Shown: one piece after another, positions 22,517 through 36,948 of the stretch
Numbering within the stretch: position 1 is the first letter of the stretch
Layout of the letters: the number at the start of each line of letters is the position of its first letter
NCBI RefSeq assembly: GCF_020882245.1
Contig: NC_083599.1
Coordinates: 15,014,865-15,078,864 of the forward strand
DNA length: 64,000 bases
Source of the DNA: Rhopalosiphum padi
Taxonomy: Eukaryota > Arthropoda > Insecta > Hemiptera > Aphididae
Reading direction: 5' to 3'
The notes under the pieces: generated by a model
What the model was told of the DNA's origin: nothing
Database searches by the model: none
What the model saw: only the letters and a program-made list of their open reading frames with translations
Position numbers and translations under genes: made by a program

Positions 22517-24446
22517 TTCTTATTACAACATTTGTGAAAGCAGTTTGCACTTGAAACTTAAATACTAATACGAATGTAAAACTGCAAATAGATATGAAAT
22601 ATAAATATTTAACAGATGATAAGATATAATAATTTTGATAAGACAAAAAACATCGTACATATCTACTAGAATGTTATGTTGGATTTGAATGTAAAATAAG
22701 TGTTTATAAAGAATACACTTGTAATAACTTAAAATTGCTGTTTTTTTAATAGACTATGACATAACCATACCTCCAAAATAATACTGATTTAGAACATAAA
22801 AATATCGAATCATTATTGAATAAAAGTACCGTAAAGCATCTATTAAAACTAGACGATTTAGATTACAATACATTGGATTATGGTTTAATAAAAACCAAAT
22901 TATGAAAAAAAAAAACGCAGAAATAATAAAAAGATTTTTAAAACTGAGGCATATTTTAAGAATGAAAATTAAATGCTCATTTTGTTTACCAATACTATAT
23001 TAATATTTTTAACAAATTTCAATTGTTACACTACTATTAATTTACTATCAATTACATTTTATATTCATTACAAGTACATTGCATAAAATCATTATTATTA
23101 TCAGAATCTTCAAGTCCATGTACAATGTAGGATGTTGAAACTTTCCCAAATTCCGAAAATGTTAATGAATGTCTCAGCATGCTTTGAGTGATCTACTATT
23201 GCACTGCCATCTAAAAAAAAATAGTCATATAAATATGTATAATGGTTGGAGAAATTATAATAATGATGATTGATGAGCAATAAAAGATAATAAAAATCTA
23301 CCAGTGTTGTGTTGAATTTTAATGAAAAAAAAATGTATAAAAAAAATATGCTTGTACAATAACTTAAACTTGCTGATTTTTAATATGAAAAAAATATAAA
23401 TTTGTAATATTTGTATTAACTATTATGTAAAACCATGCTTCATACTGTTTATAAAGTATCAGCTTCAGTGAAATATATGAATGTTAATAATGGTAAATAA
23501 GAATCATTTTCACAATCTAGTAGTCAATGTTTTATGACATAAACATGAAAATTGAATGTTTTATGAGCAGCTAAAAATATGAATTTGTAATATTTGTATA
23601 AATTATTATGTAAAACCATGTTGTATAGTGTTTATGCAGTGTCAGCTTCAATGAAATATATGAATGTCAATAATGGTAAATAAGAATCATTTTTATAATC
23701 TAGTAGTAAAGGTTTTAAGACACTAACATGAGAATTGAATGTTTTATGAGCAGCTAAAAATATGAATTTGTTATATTTGTATAAATTATTATGTAAAAGC
23801 ATGCTTCATAGTATTTATGCAGTGTCATCTTAAATGAAATATATGAATGTAAATAATGGTAAATAAGAATCATTTCACAATCTAGTAGTAAAGGTTTAAA
23901 GACACTAACATGAGAATTGAGTGTTTTATAAGCAGTTTGATATATTATGAATTAGCAATAATTGTATAAATTATAATGAAAAAGCATGCTTCATAGTGTT
24001 TATGCAGTGTCAGCCTCAATGAAATATATGAATGTTAATAATGGTAAATAAGAATTATTTGCTTAATATAATGATCAGGGTTTTTTGACACTAATTTTAT
24101 GTTATACTACTATTAACTGACTATCAATTACATTCTATATTCATTTAACATACATTGCATAAAACCATTATTATTATCAGAATCTTCTAGTCCATTGTTC
24201 AATGTAGGATGTTGATACTTTCCCAAGTTGTAGGAATGTGAATGTCTGTCTCAGCATGTATCAAGTGATCTGCCTTACTACCATCTAAAAAAATGTAGTC
24301 GGTTAAATATGTATAATGGTTGTAGGATAAAATGTCACTAATACATGCCATAATTAAAACGAAAGTCTTTATATTAACTAGTACGTGAATACACTGAGCA
24401 ATTCACAAATGGAAATAGTCATACAAAAACTAACACACAAACTTCA
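22517..24446 (+). repeat. Unit 12, short form (1930 bp)
   Basis: It has four subrepeats. Five linked variants are shared with unit 18: CAATACATTGG, AAATGCTCAT, GCATGCTTTGAG, CTATTGCACTG and ACATGAAAATTG. Its C2 acceptor-like site reads TAG instead of CAG on the minus strand. Confidence 0.97.
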
Positions 24447-26560
24447 TTCTTATTACAACATTTGTGAAAGCAGTTTGCACTTGAAACTTAAATACTAATA
24501 CGAATGTAAAACTGCAAATAGATATGAAATATAAATATTTAACAGATGATAAGATATAATAATTTTGATAAGACAAAAAACATCGTACATATCTACTAGA
24601 ATGTTATGTTGGATTTGAATGTAAAATAAGTGTTTATAAAGAATACACTTGTAATAACTTAAAATTGCTGTTTTTTTAATAGACTATGACATAACCATAC
24701 CTCCAAAATAATACTGATTTAGAACATAAAAATATCGAATCATTATTGAATAAAAGTACCGTAAAGCATCTATTAAAACTAGACGATTTAGATTACAATA
24801 CTTTGGATTATGGTTTAATAAAAACCAAATTATGAAAAAAAAAAAACGCAGAAATAATAAAAGATTTTTAAAACTGAGGCATATTTTAAGAATGAAAATT
24901 AAAAGCTCATTTTGTTTACCAATACTATATTAATATTTTTAACAAATTTCAATTGTTACACTACTATTAATTTACTATCAATTACATTTTATATTCATTA
25001 CAAGTACATTGCATAAAATCATTATTATTATCAGAATCTTCAAGTCCATGTACAATGTAGGATGTTGAAACTTTCCCAAATTCCGAAAATGTTAATGAAT
25101 GTCTCAGCATGCCTTGAGTGATCTACTATTGTACTGCCATCTAAAAAAAAATAGTCATATAAATATGTATAATGGTTGGAGAAATTATAATAATGATGAT
25201 TGATGAGCAATAAAAGATAATAAAAATCTACCAGTGTTGTGTTGAATTTTAATGAAAAAAAAATGTATAAAAAAAATATGCTTGTACAATAACTTAAACT
25301 TGCTGATTTTTAATATGAAAAAAATATAAATTTGTAATATTTGTATTAACTATTATGTAAAACCATGCTTCATACTGTTTATAAAGTATCAGCTTCAGTG
25401 AAATATATGAATGTTAATAATGGTAAATAAGAATCATTTTCACAATCTAGTAGTCAATGTTTTATGACATAAACATGAGAATTGAATGTTTTATGAGCAG
25501 CTAAAAATATGAATTTGTAATATTTGTATAAATTATTATGTAAAACCATGTTGTATAGTGTTTATGCAGTGTCAGCTTCAATGAAATATATGAATGTCAA
25601 TAATGGTAAATAAGAATCATTTTTATAATCTAGTAGTAAAGGTTTTAAGACACTAACATGAGAATTGAATGTTTTATGAGCAGCTAAAAACATGAATTTG
25701 TTATATTTGTATAAATTATTATGTAAAAGCATGCTTCATAGTATTTATGCAGTGTCATCTTAAATGAAATATATGAATGTAAATAATGGTAAATAAGAAT
25801 CATTTTCACAATCTAGTAGTAAAGGTTTAAAGACACTAACATGAGAATTGAGTGTTTTATAAGCAGTTAGATATATTATGAATTAGCAATAATTGTATAA
25901 ATTATAATGAAAAAGCATGCTTCATAGTGTTTATGCAGTGTCAGCCTCAATGAAATATATGAATGTTAATAATGGTAAATAAGAATCATTTTCACAATCT
26001 AGTAATCAAGGTTATAAGACACTATAATGAGAATTGAGTGTTTTATAAGCAGTTAAAAATATGAATTTATAATAGTTGTATAAATTATTATGTAAAACCA
26101 TGTTTTATAGTGTTTATGATGTATCAGCTTCAATGAAATCTATGAATGTTAATGATGGTAAATAAGAATTATTTGCTGAATATAATGATCAGGGTTTTTT
26201 GACACTAATTTTATGTTATACTACTATTAACTGACTATCAATTACATTCTATATTCATTTAACATACATTGCATAAAACCATTATTATTATCAGAATCTT
26301 CTAGTTCATTGTTCAATGTAGGATGTTGATACTTTCCCAAGTTGTAGGAATGTGAATGTCTGTCTCAGCATGTATCAAGTGATCTGCCTTACTACCATCT
26401 GAAAAAATGTAGTCGGTTAAATATGTATAATGGTTGTAGGATAAAATGTCACTAATACATGCCATAATTAAAACGAAAGTCTTTATATTAACTAGTACGT
26501 GAATACACTGAGCAATTCACAAATGGAAATAGTCATATAAAAACTAACACACAAACTTCA
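24447..26560 (+). repeat. Unit 13, long form (2114 bp)
   Basis: It has five subrepeats. A one-base loss (AATAATAAAAGATTT near 24852), CTAGTTCATTG in C2 and TCATATAAAAAC in the tail are shared only with unit 15. This marks the 13-14/15-16 dimer duplication. Confidence 0.97.
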
Positions 26561-28492
26561 TTCTTATTACAACATTTGTGAAAGCAGTTTGCACTTGAAA
26601 CTTAAATACTAATACGAATGTAAAACTGCAAATAGATATGAAATATAAATATTTAACAGATGATAAGATATAATAATTTTGATAAGACAAAAAACATCGT
26701 ACATATCTACTAGAATGTTATGTTGGATTTGAATGTAAAATAAGTGTTTATAAAGAATACACTTGTACAATAACTTAAAATTGCTGTTTTTTTAATAGAC
26801 TATGACATAACCATACCTCCAAAATAATACTGATTTAGAACATAAAAATATCGAATCATTATTGAATAAAAGTACCGTAAAGCATCTATTAAAACTAGAC
26901 GATTTAGATTACAATACTTTGGATTATGGTTTAATAAAAACCAAATTATGAAAAAAAAAACGCAGAAATAATAAAAAGATTTTTAAAACTGAGGCATATT
27001 TTAAGAATGAAAATTAAAAGCTCATTTTGTTTACCAATACTATATTAATATTTTTAACAAATTTCAATTGTTACACTACTATTAATTTACTATCAATTAC
27101 ATTTTATATTCATTACAAGTACATTGCATAAAATCATTATTATTATCAGAATCTTCAAGTCCATGTACAATGTAGGATGTTGAAACTTTCCCAAATTCCG
27201 AAAATGTTAATGAATGTCTCAGCATGCCTTGAGTGATCTACTATTGTACTGCCATCTAAAAAAAAATAGTCATATAAATATGTATAATGGTTGGAGAAAT
27301 TATAATAATGATGATTGATGAGCAATAAAAGATAATAAAAATCTACCAGTGTTGTGTTGAATTTTAATGAAAAAAAAATGTAAAAAAAAAATATGCTTGT
27401 ACAATAACTTAAACTTGCTGATTTTTAATATGAAAAAAATATAAATTTGTAATATTTGTATTAACTATTATGTAAAACCATGCATCATACTGTTTATAAA
27501 GTATCAGCTTCAGTGAAATATATGAATGTTAATAATGGTAAATAAGAATCATTTTCACAATCTAGTAGTCAATGTTTTATGACATAAACATGAGAATTGA
27601 ATGTTTTATGAGCAGCTAAAAATATGAATTTGTAATATTTGTATAAATTGTTATGTAAAACCATGTTGTATAGTGTTTATGCAGTGTCAGCTTCAATGAA
27701 ATATATGAATGTCAATAATGGTAAATAAGAATCATTTTTATAATCTAGTAGTAAAGGTTTTAAGACACTAACATGAGATTTGAATGTTTTATGAGCAGCT
27801 AAAAATATGAATTTGTTATATTTGTATAAATTATTATGTAAAAGCATGCTTCATAGTATTTATGCAGTGTCATCTTAAATGAAATATATGAATGTAAATA
27901 ATGGTAAATAAGAATCATTTCACAATCTAGTAGTAAAGGTTTAAAGACACTAACATGAGAATTGAGTGTTTTATAAGCAGTTTGATATATTATGAATTAG
28001 CAATAATTGTATAAATTATAATGAAAAAGCATGCTTCATAGTGTTTATGCAGTGTCAGCCTCAATGAAATATATGAATGTTAATAATGGTAAATAAGAAT
28101 TATTTGCTTAATATAATGATCAGGGTTTTTTTGACACTAATTTTATGTTATACTACTATTAACTGACTATCAATTACATTCTATATTCATTTAACATACA
28201 TTGCATAAAACCATTATTATTATCAGAATCTTCTAGTCCATTGTTCAATGTAGGATGTTGATACTTTCCCAAGTTGTAGGAATGTGAATGTCTGTCTCAG
28301 CATGTATCAAGTGATCTGCCTTACTACCATCTAAAAAAATGTAGTCGGTTAAATATGTATAATGGTTGTAGGATAAAATGTCACTAATACATGCCATAAT
28401 TAAAACGAAAGTCTTTATATTAACTAGTACGTGAATACACTGAGCAATTCACAAATGGAAATAGTCATACAAAAACTAACACACAAACTTCA
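26561..28492 (+). repeat. Unit 14, short form (1932 bp)
   Basis: It has four subrepeats. CATGCATCATAC and GAGATTTGAATG make its left part like units 9 and 16. It has one extra T in CAGGGTTTTTTTGACAC near 28124, and a TAG form of the C2 acceptor-like site as in unit 12. Confidence 0.97.
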
Positions 28493-30606
28493 TTCTTATT
28501 ACAACATTTGTGAAAGCAGTTTGCACTTGAAACTTAAATACTAATACGAATGTAAAACTGCAAATAGATATGAAATATAAATATTTAACAGATGATAAGA
28601 TATAATAATTTTGATAAGACAAAAAACATCGTACATATCTACTAGAATGTTATGTTGGATTTGAATGTAAAATAAGTGTTTATAAAGAATACACTTGTAA
28701 TAACTTAAAATTGCTGTTTTTTTAATAGACTATGACATAACCATACCTCCAAAATAATACTGATTTAGAACATAAAAATATCGAATCATTATTGAATAAA
28801 AGTACCGTAAAGCATCTATTAAAACTAGACGATTTAGATTACAATACTTTGGATTATGGTTTAATAAAAACCAAATTATGAAAAAAAAAAAACGCAGAAA
28901 TAATAAAAGATTTTTAAAACTGAGGCATATTTTAAGAATGAAAATTAAAAGCTCATTTTGTTTACCAATACTATATTAATATTTTTAACAAATTTCAATT
29001 GTTACACTACTATTAATTTACTATCAATTACATTTTATATTCATTACAAGTACATTGCATAAAATCATTATTATTATCAGAATCTTCAAGTCCATGTACA
29101 ATGTAGGATGTTGAAACTTTCCCAAATTCCGAAAATGTTAATGAATGTCTCAGCATGCCTTGAGTGATCTACTATTGTACTGCCATCTAAAAAAAAATAG
29201 TCATATAAATATGTATAATGGTTGGAGAAATTATAATAATGATGATTGATGAGCAATAAAAGATAATAAAAATCTACCAGTGTTGTGTTGAATTTTAATG
29301 AAAAAAAAATGTATAAAAAAAATATGCTTGTACAATAACTTAAACTTGCTGATTTTTAATATGAAAAAAATATAAATTTGTAATATTTGTATTAACTATT
29401 ATGTAAAACCATGCTTCATACTGTTTATAAAGTATCAGCTTCAGTGAAATATATGAATGTTAATAATGGTAAATAAGAATCATTTTCACAATCTAGTAGT
29501 CAATGTTTTATGACATAAACATGAGAATTGAATGTTTTATGAGCAGCTAAAAATATGAATTTGTAATATTTGTATAAATTATTATGTAAAACCATGTTGT
29601 ATAGTGTTTATGCAGTGTCAGCTTCAATGAAATATATGAATGTCAATAATGGTAAATAAGAATCATTTTTATAATCTAGTAGTAAAGGTTTTAAGACACT
29701 AACATGAGAATTGAATGTTTTATGAGCAGCTAAAAACATGAATTTGTTATATTTGTATAAATTATTATGTAAAAGCATGCTTCATAGTATTTATGCAGTG
29801 TCATCTTAAATGAAATATATGAATGTAAATAATGGTAAATAAGAATCATTTTCACAATCTAGTAGTAAAGGTTTAAAGACACTAACATGAGAATTGAGTG
29901 TTTTATAAGCAGTTAGATATATTATGAATTAGCAATAATTGTATAAATTATAATGAAAAAGCATGCTTCATAGTGTTTATGCAGTGTCAGCCTCAATGAA
30001 ATATATGAATGTTAATAATGGTAAATAAGAATCATTTTCACAATCTAGTAATCAAGGTTATAAGACACTATAATGAGAATTGAGTGTTTTATAAGCAGTT
30101 AAAAATATGAATTTATAATAGTTGTATAAATTATTATGTAAAACCATGTTTTATAGTGTTTATGATGTATCAGCTTCAATGAAATCTATGAATGTTAATG
30201 ATGGTAAATAAGAATTATTTGCTGAATATTATGATCAGGGTTTTTTGACACTAATTTTATGTTATACTACTATTAACTGACTATCAATTACATTCTATAT
30301 TCATTTAACATACATTGCATAAAACCATTATTATTATCAGAATCTTCTAGTTCATTGTTCAATGTAGGATGTTGATACTTTCCCAAGTTGTAGGAATGTG
30401 AATGTCTGTCTCAGCATGTATCAAGTGATCTGCCTTACTACCATCTGAAAAAATGTAGTCGGTTAAATATGTATAATGGTTGTAGGATAAAATGTCACTA
30501 ATACATGCCATAATTAAAACGAAAGTCTTTATATTAACTAGTACGTGAATACACTGAGCAATTCACAAATGGAAATAGTCATATAAAAACTAACACACAA
30601 ACTTCA
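28493..30606 (+). repeat. Unit 15, long form (2114 bp)
   Basis: It has five subrepeats and is the sister of unit 13 by three linked variants. One private change is GAATATTATGATC near 30227. Confidence 0.97.
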
Positions 30607-32720
30607 TTCTTATTACAACATTTGTGAAAGCAGTTTGCACTTGAAACTTACATACTAATACGAATGTAAAACTGCAAATAGATATGAAATATAAATATTT
30701 AACAGATGATAAGATATAATAATTTTGATAAGACAAAAAACATCGTACATATCTACTAGAATGTTATGTTGGATTTGAATGTAAAATAAGTGTTTATAAA
30801 GAATACACTTGTACAATAACTTAAAATTGCTGTTTTTTTAATAGACTATGACATAACCATACCTCCAAAATAATACTGATTTAGAACATAAAAATATCGA
30901 ATCATTATTGAATAAAAGTACCGTAAAGCATCTATTAAAACTAGACGATTTAGATTACAATACTTTGGATTATGGTTTAATAAAAACCAAATTATGAAAA
31001 AAAAAACGCAGAAATAATAAAAAGATTTTTAAAACTGAGGCATATTTTAAGAATGAAAATTAAAAGCTCATTTTGTTTACCAATACTATATTAATATTTT
31101 TAACAAATTTCAATTGTTACACTACTATTAATTTACTATCAATTACATTTTATATTCATTACAAGTACATTGCATAAAATCATTATTATTATCAGAATCT
31201 TCAAGTCCATGTACAATGTAGGATGTTGAAACTTTCCCAAATTCCGAAAATGTTAATGAATGTCTCAGCATGCCTTGAGTGATCTACTATTGTACTGCCA
31301 TCTAAAAAAAAATAGTCATATAAATATGTATAATGGTTGGAGAAATTATAATAATGATGATTGATGAGCAATAAAAGATAATAAAAATCTACCAGTGTTG
31401 TGTTGAATTTTAATGAAAAAAAAATGTAAAAAAAAAATATGCTTGTACAATAACTTAAACTTGCTGATTTTTAATATGAAAAAAATATAAATTTGTAATA
31501 TTTGTATTAACTATTATGTAAAACCATGCATCATACTGTTTATAAAGTATCAGCTTCAGTGAAATATATGAATGTTAATAATGGTAAATAAGAATCATTT
31601 TCACAATCTAGTAGTCAATGTTTTATGACATAAACATGAGAATTGAATGTTTTATGAGCAGCTAAAAATATGAATTTGTAATATTTGTATAAATTGTTAT
31701 GTAAAACCATGTTGTATAGTGTTTATGCAGTGTCAGCTTCAATGAAATATATGAATGTCAATAATGGTAAATAAGAATCATTTTTATAATCTAGTAGTAA
31801 AGGTTTTAAGACACTAACATGAGATTTGAATGTTTTATGAGCAGCTAAAAATATGAATTTGTTATATTTGTATAAATTATTATGTAAAAGCATGCTTCAT
31901 AGTATTTATGCAGTGTCATCTTAAATGAAATATATGAATGTAAATAATGGTAAATAAGAATCATTTCACAATCTAGTAGTAAAGGTTTAAAGACACTAAC
32001 ATGAGAATTGAGTGTTTTATAAGCAGTTTGATATATTATGAATTAGCAATAATTGTATAAATTATAATGAAAAAGCATGCTTCATAGTGTTTATGCAGTG
32101 TCAGCCTCAATGAAATATATGAATGTTAATAATGGTAAATAAGAATCATTTTCACAATCTAGTAATCAAGGTTATAAGACACTATAATGAGAATTGAGTG
32201 TTTTATAAGCAGTTAAAAATATGAATTTATAATAGTTGTATAAATTATTATGTAAAACCATGTTTTATAGTGTTTATGATGTATCAGCTTCAATGAAATC
32301 TATGAATGTTAATGATGGTAAATAAGAATTATTTGCTGAATATAATGATCAGGGTTTTTTGACACTAATTTTATGTTATACTACTATTAACTGACTATCA
32401 ATTACATTCTATATTCATTTAACATACATTGCATAAAACCATTATTATTATCAGAATCTTCTAGTCCATTGTTCAATGTAGGATGTTGATACTTTCCCAA
32501 GTTGTAGGAATGTGAATGTCTGTCTCAGCATGTATCAAGTGATCTGCCTTACTACCATCTGAAAAAATGTAGTCGGTTAAATATGTATAATGGTTGTAGG
32601 ATAAAATGTCACTAATACATGCCATAATTAAAACGAAAGTCTTTATATTAACTAGTACGTGAATACACTGAGCAATTCACAAATGGAAATAGTCATACAA
32701 AAACTAACACACAAACTTCA
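30607..32720 (+). repeat. Unit 16, long form (2114 bp)
   Basis: It has five subrepeats. It matches unit 14 over the left part (CATGCATCATAC, GAGATTTGAATG, A-rich A2) but keeps S5. A private C occurs in ACTTACATACTAATACG near 30650. Confidence 0.97.
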
Positions 32721-34835
32721 TTCTTATTACAACATTTGTGAAAGCAGTTTGCACTTGAAACTTAAATACTAATACGAATGTAAAACTGCAAATAGATATG
32801 AAATATAAATATTTAACAGATGATAAGATATAATAATTTTGATAAGACAAAAAACATCGTACATATCTACTAGAATGTTATGTTGGATTTGAATGTAAAA
32901 TAAGTGTTTATAAAGAATACACTTGTACAATAACTTAAAATTGCTGTTTTTTTAATAGACTATGACATAACCATACCTCCAAAATAATACTGATTTAGAA
33001 CATAAAAATATCGAATCATTATTGAATAAAAGTACCGTAAAGCATCTATTAAAACTAGACGATTTAGATTACAATACTTTGGATTATGGTTTAATAAAAA
33101 CCAAATTATGAAAAAAAAAACGCAGAAATAATAAAAAGATTTTTAAAACTGAGGCATATTTTAAGAATGAAAATTAAAAGCTCATTTTGTTTACCAATAC
33201 TATATTAATATTTTTAACAAATTTCAATTGTTACACTACTATTAATTTACTATCAATTACATTTTATATTCATTACAAGTACATTGCATAAAATCATTAT
33301 TATTATCAGAATCTTCAAGTCCATGTACAATGTAGGATGTTGAAACTTTCCCAAATTCCGAAAATGTTAATGAATGTCTCAGCATGCCTTGAGTGATCTA
33401 CTATTGTACTGCCATCTAAAAAAAAATAGTCATATAAATATGTATAATGGTTGGAGAAATTATAATAATGATGATTGATGAGCAATAAAAGATAATAAAA
33501 ATCTACCAGTGTTGTGTTGAATTTTAATGAAAAAAAAAATGTAAAAAAAAAATATGCTTGTACAATAACTTAAACTTGCTGATTTTTAATATGAAAAAAA
33601 TATAAATTTGTAATATTTGTATTAACTATTATGTAAAACCATGCTTCATACTGTTTATAAAGTATCAGCTTCAGTGAAATATATGAATGTTAATAATGGT
33701 AAATAAGAATCATTTTCACAATCTAGTAGTCAATGTTTTATGACATAAACATGAGAATTGAATGTTTTATGAGCAGCTAAAAATATGAATTTGTAATATT
33801 TGTATAAATTGTTATGTAAAACCATGTTGTATAGTGTTTATGCAGTGTCAGCTTCAATGAAATATATGAATGTCAATAATGGTAAATAAGAATCATTTTT
33901 ATAATCTAGTAGTAAAGGTTTTAAGACACTAACATGAGATTTGAATGTTTTATGAGCAGCTAAAAATATGAATTTGTTATATTTGTATAAATTATTATGT
34001 AAAAGCATGCTTCATAGTATTTATGCAGTGTCATCTTAAATGAAATATATGAATGTAAATAATGGTAAATAAGAATCATTTCACAATCTAGTAGTAAAGG
34101 TTTAAAGACACTAACATGAGAATTGAGTGTTTTATAAGCAGTTTGATATATTATGAATTAGCAATAATTGTATAAATTATAATGAAAAAGCATGCTTCAT
34201 AGTGTTTATGCAGTGTCAGCCTCAATGAAATATATGAATGTTAATAATGGTAAATAAGAATCATTTTCACAATCTAGTAATCAAGGTTATAAGACACTAT
34301 AATGAGAATTGAGTGTTTTATAAGCAGTTAAAAATATGAATTTATAATAGTTGTATAAATTATTATGTAAAACCATGTTTTATAGTGTTTATGATGTATC
34401 AGCTTCAATGAAATCTATGAATGTTAATGATGGTAAATAAGAATTATTTGCTGAATATAATGATCAGGGTTTTTTGACACTAATTTTATGTTATACTACT
34501 ATTAACTGACTATCAATTACATTCTATATTCATTTAACATACATTGCATAAAACCATTATTATTATCAGAATCTTCTAGTCCATTGTTCAATGTAGGATG
34601 TTGATACTTTCCCAAGTTGTAGGAATGTGAATGTCTGTCTCAGCATGTATCAAGTGATCTGCCTTACTACCATCTGAAAAAATGTAGTCGGTTAAATATG
34701 TATAATGGTTGTAGGATAAAATGTCACTAATACATGCCATAATTAAAACGAAAGTCTTTATATTAACTAGTACGTGAATACACTGAGCAATTCACAAATG
34801 GAAATAGTCATACAAAAACTAACACACAAACTTCA
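32721..34835 (+). repeat. Unit 17, long form (2115 bp)
   Basis: It has five subrepeats. It is like unit 11, with one extra A in the A2 run near 33538. Confidence 0.97.
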
Positions 34836-36948
34836 TTCTTATTACAACATTTGTGAAAGCAGTTTGCACTTGAAACTTAAATACTAATACGAATGTAAAA
34901 CTGCAAATAGATATGAAATATAAATATTTAACAGATGATAAGATATAATAATTTTGATAAGACAAAAAACATCGTACATATCTACTAGAATGTTATGTTG
35001 GATTTGAATGTAAAATAAGTGTTTATAAAGAATACACTTGTAATAACTTAAAATTGCTGTTTTTTTAATAGACTATGACATAACCATACCTCCAAAATAA
35101 TACTGATTTAGAACATAAAAATATCGAATCATTATTGAATAAAAGTACCGTAAAGCATCTATTAAAACTAGACGATTTAGATTACAATACATTGGATTAT
35201 GGTTTAATAAAAACCAAATTATGAAAAAAAAAAACGCAGAAATAATAAAAAGATTTTTAAAACTGAGGCATATTTTAAGAATGAAAATTAAATGCTCATT
35301 TTGTTTACCAATACTATATTAATATTTTTAACAAATTTCAATTGTTACACTACTATTAATTTACTATCAATTACATTTTATATTCATTACAAGTACATTG
35401 CATAAAATCATTATTATTATCAGAATCTTCAAGTCCATGTACAATGTAGGATGTTGAAACTTTCCCAAATTCCGAAAATGTTAATGAATGTCTCAGCATG
35501 CTTTGAGTGATCTACTATTGCACTGCCATCTAAAAAAAAATAGTCATATAAATATGTATAATGGTTGGAGAAATTATAATAATGATGATTGATGAGCAAT
35601 AAAAGATAATAAAAATCTACCAGTGTTGTGTTGAATTTTAATGAAAAAAAAATGTATAAAAAAAATATGCTTGTACAATAACTTAAACTTGCTGATTTTT
35701 AATATGAAAAAAATATAAATTTGTAATATTTGTATTAACTATTATGTAAAACCATGCTTCATACTGTTTATAAAGTATCAGCTTCAGTGAAATATATGAA
35801 TGTTAATAATGGTAAATAAGAATCATTTTCACAATCTAGTAGTCAATGTTTTATGACATAAACATGAAAATTGAATGTTTTATGAGCAGCTAAAAATATG
35901 AATTTGTAATATTTGTATAAATTATTATGTAAAACCATGTTGTATAGTGTTTATGCAGTGTCAGCTTCAATGAAATATATGAATGTCAATAATGGTAAAT
36001 AAGAATCATTTTTATAATCTAGTAGTAAAGGTTTTAAGACACTAACATGAGAATTGAATGTTTTATGAGCAGCTAAAAATATGAATTTGTTATATTTGTA
36101 TAAATTATTATGTAAAAGCATGCTTCATAGTATTTATGCAGTGTCATCTTAAATGAAATATATGAATGTAAATAATGGTAAATAAGAATCATTTCACAAT
36201 CTAGTAGTAAAGGTTTAAAGACACTAACATGAGAATTGAGTGTTTTATAAGCAGTTAGATATATTATGAATTAGCAATAATTGTATAAATTATAATGAAA
36301 AAGCATGCTTCATAGTGTTTATGCAGTGTCAGCCTCAATGAAATATATGAATGTTAATAATGGTAAATAAGAATCATTTTCACAATCTAGTAATCAAGGT
36401 TATAAGACACTATAATGAGAATTGAGTGTTTTATAAGCAGTTAAAAATATGAATTTATAATAGTTGTATAAATTATTATGTAAAACCATGTTTTATAGTG
36501 TTTATGATGTATCAGCTTCAATGAAATCTATGAATGTTAATGATGGTAAATAAGAATTATTTGCTGAATATAATGATCAGGGTTTTTTGACACTAATTTT
36601 ATGTTATACTACTATTAACTGACTATCAATTACATTCTATATTCATTTAACATACATTGCATAAAACCATTATTATTATCAGAATCTTCTAGTCCATTGT
36701 TCAATGTAGGATGTTGATACTTTCCCAAGTTGTAGGAATGTGAATGTCTGTCTCAGCATGTATCAAGTGATCTGCCTTACTACCATCTGAAAAAATGTAG
36801 TCGGTTAAATATGTATAATGGTTGTAGGATAAAATGTCACTAATACATGCCATAATTAAAACGAAAGTCTTTATATTAACTAGTACGTGAATACACTGAG
36901 CAATTCACAAATGGAAATAGTCATACAAAAACTAACACACAAACTTCA
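34836..36948 (+). repeat. Unit 18, long form (2113 bp)
   Basis: It has five subrepeats. It carries the five variants linked in unit 12 and the GTAATAAC form, but is long. This shows exchange between the left part of one unit and the subrepeat block of another. Confidence 0.97.

Larger units (their letters stand above)
24447..32720 (+). repeat. Dimer duplication: units 13-14 and 15-16 (~4.05 kb step)
   Basis: Units 13 and 15 share three variants found nowhere else in the window. Units 14 and 16 share CATGCATCATAC and GAGATTTGAATG. The blocks are 24447-28492 and 28493-32720. They differ mainly because 14 is short and 16 long. Confidence 0.85.
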
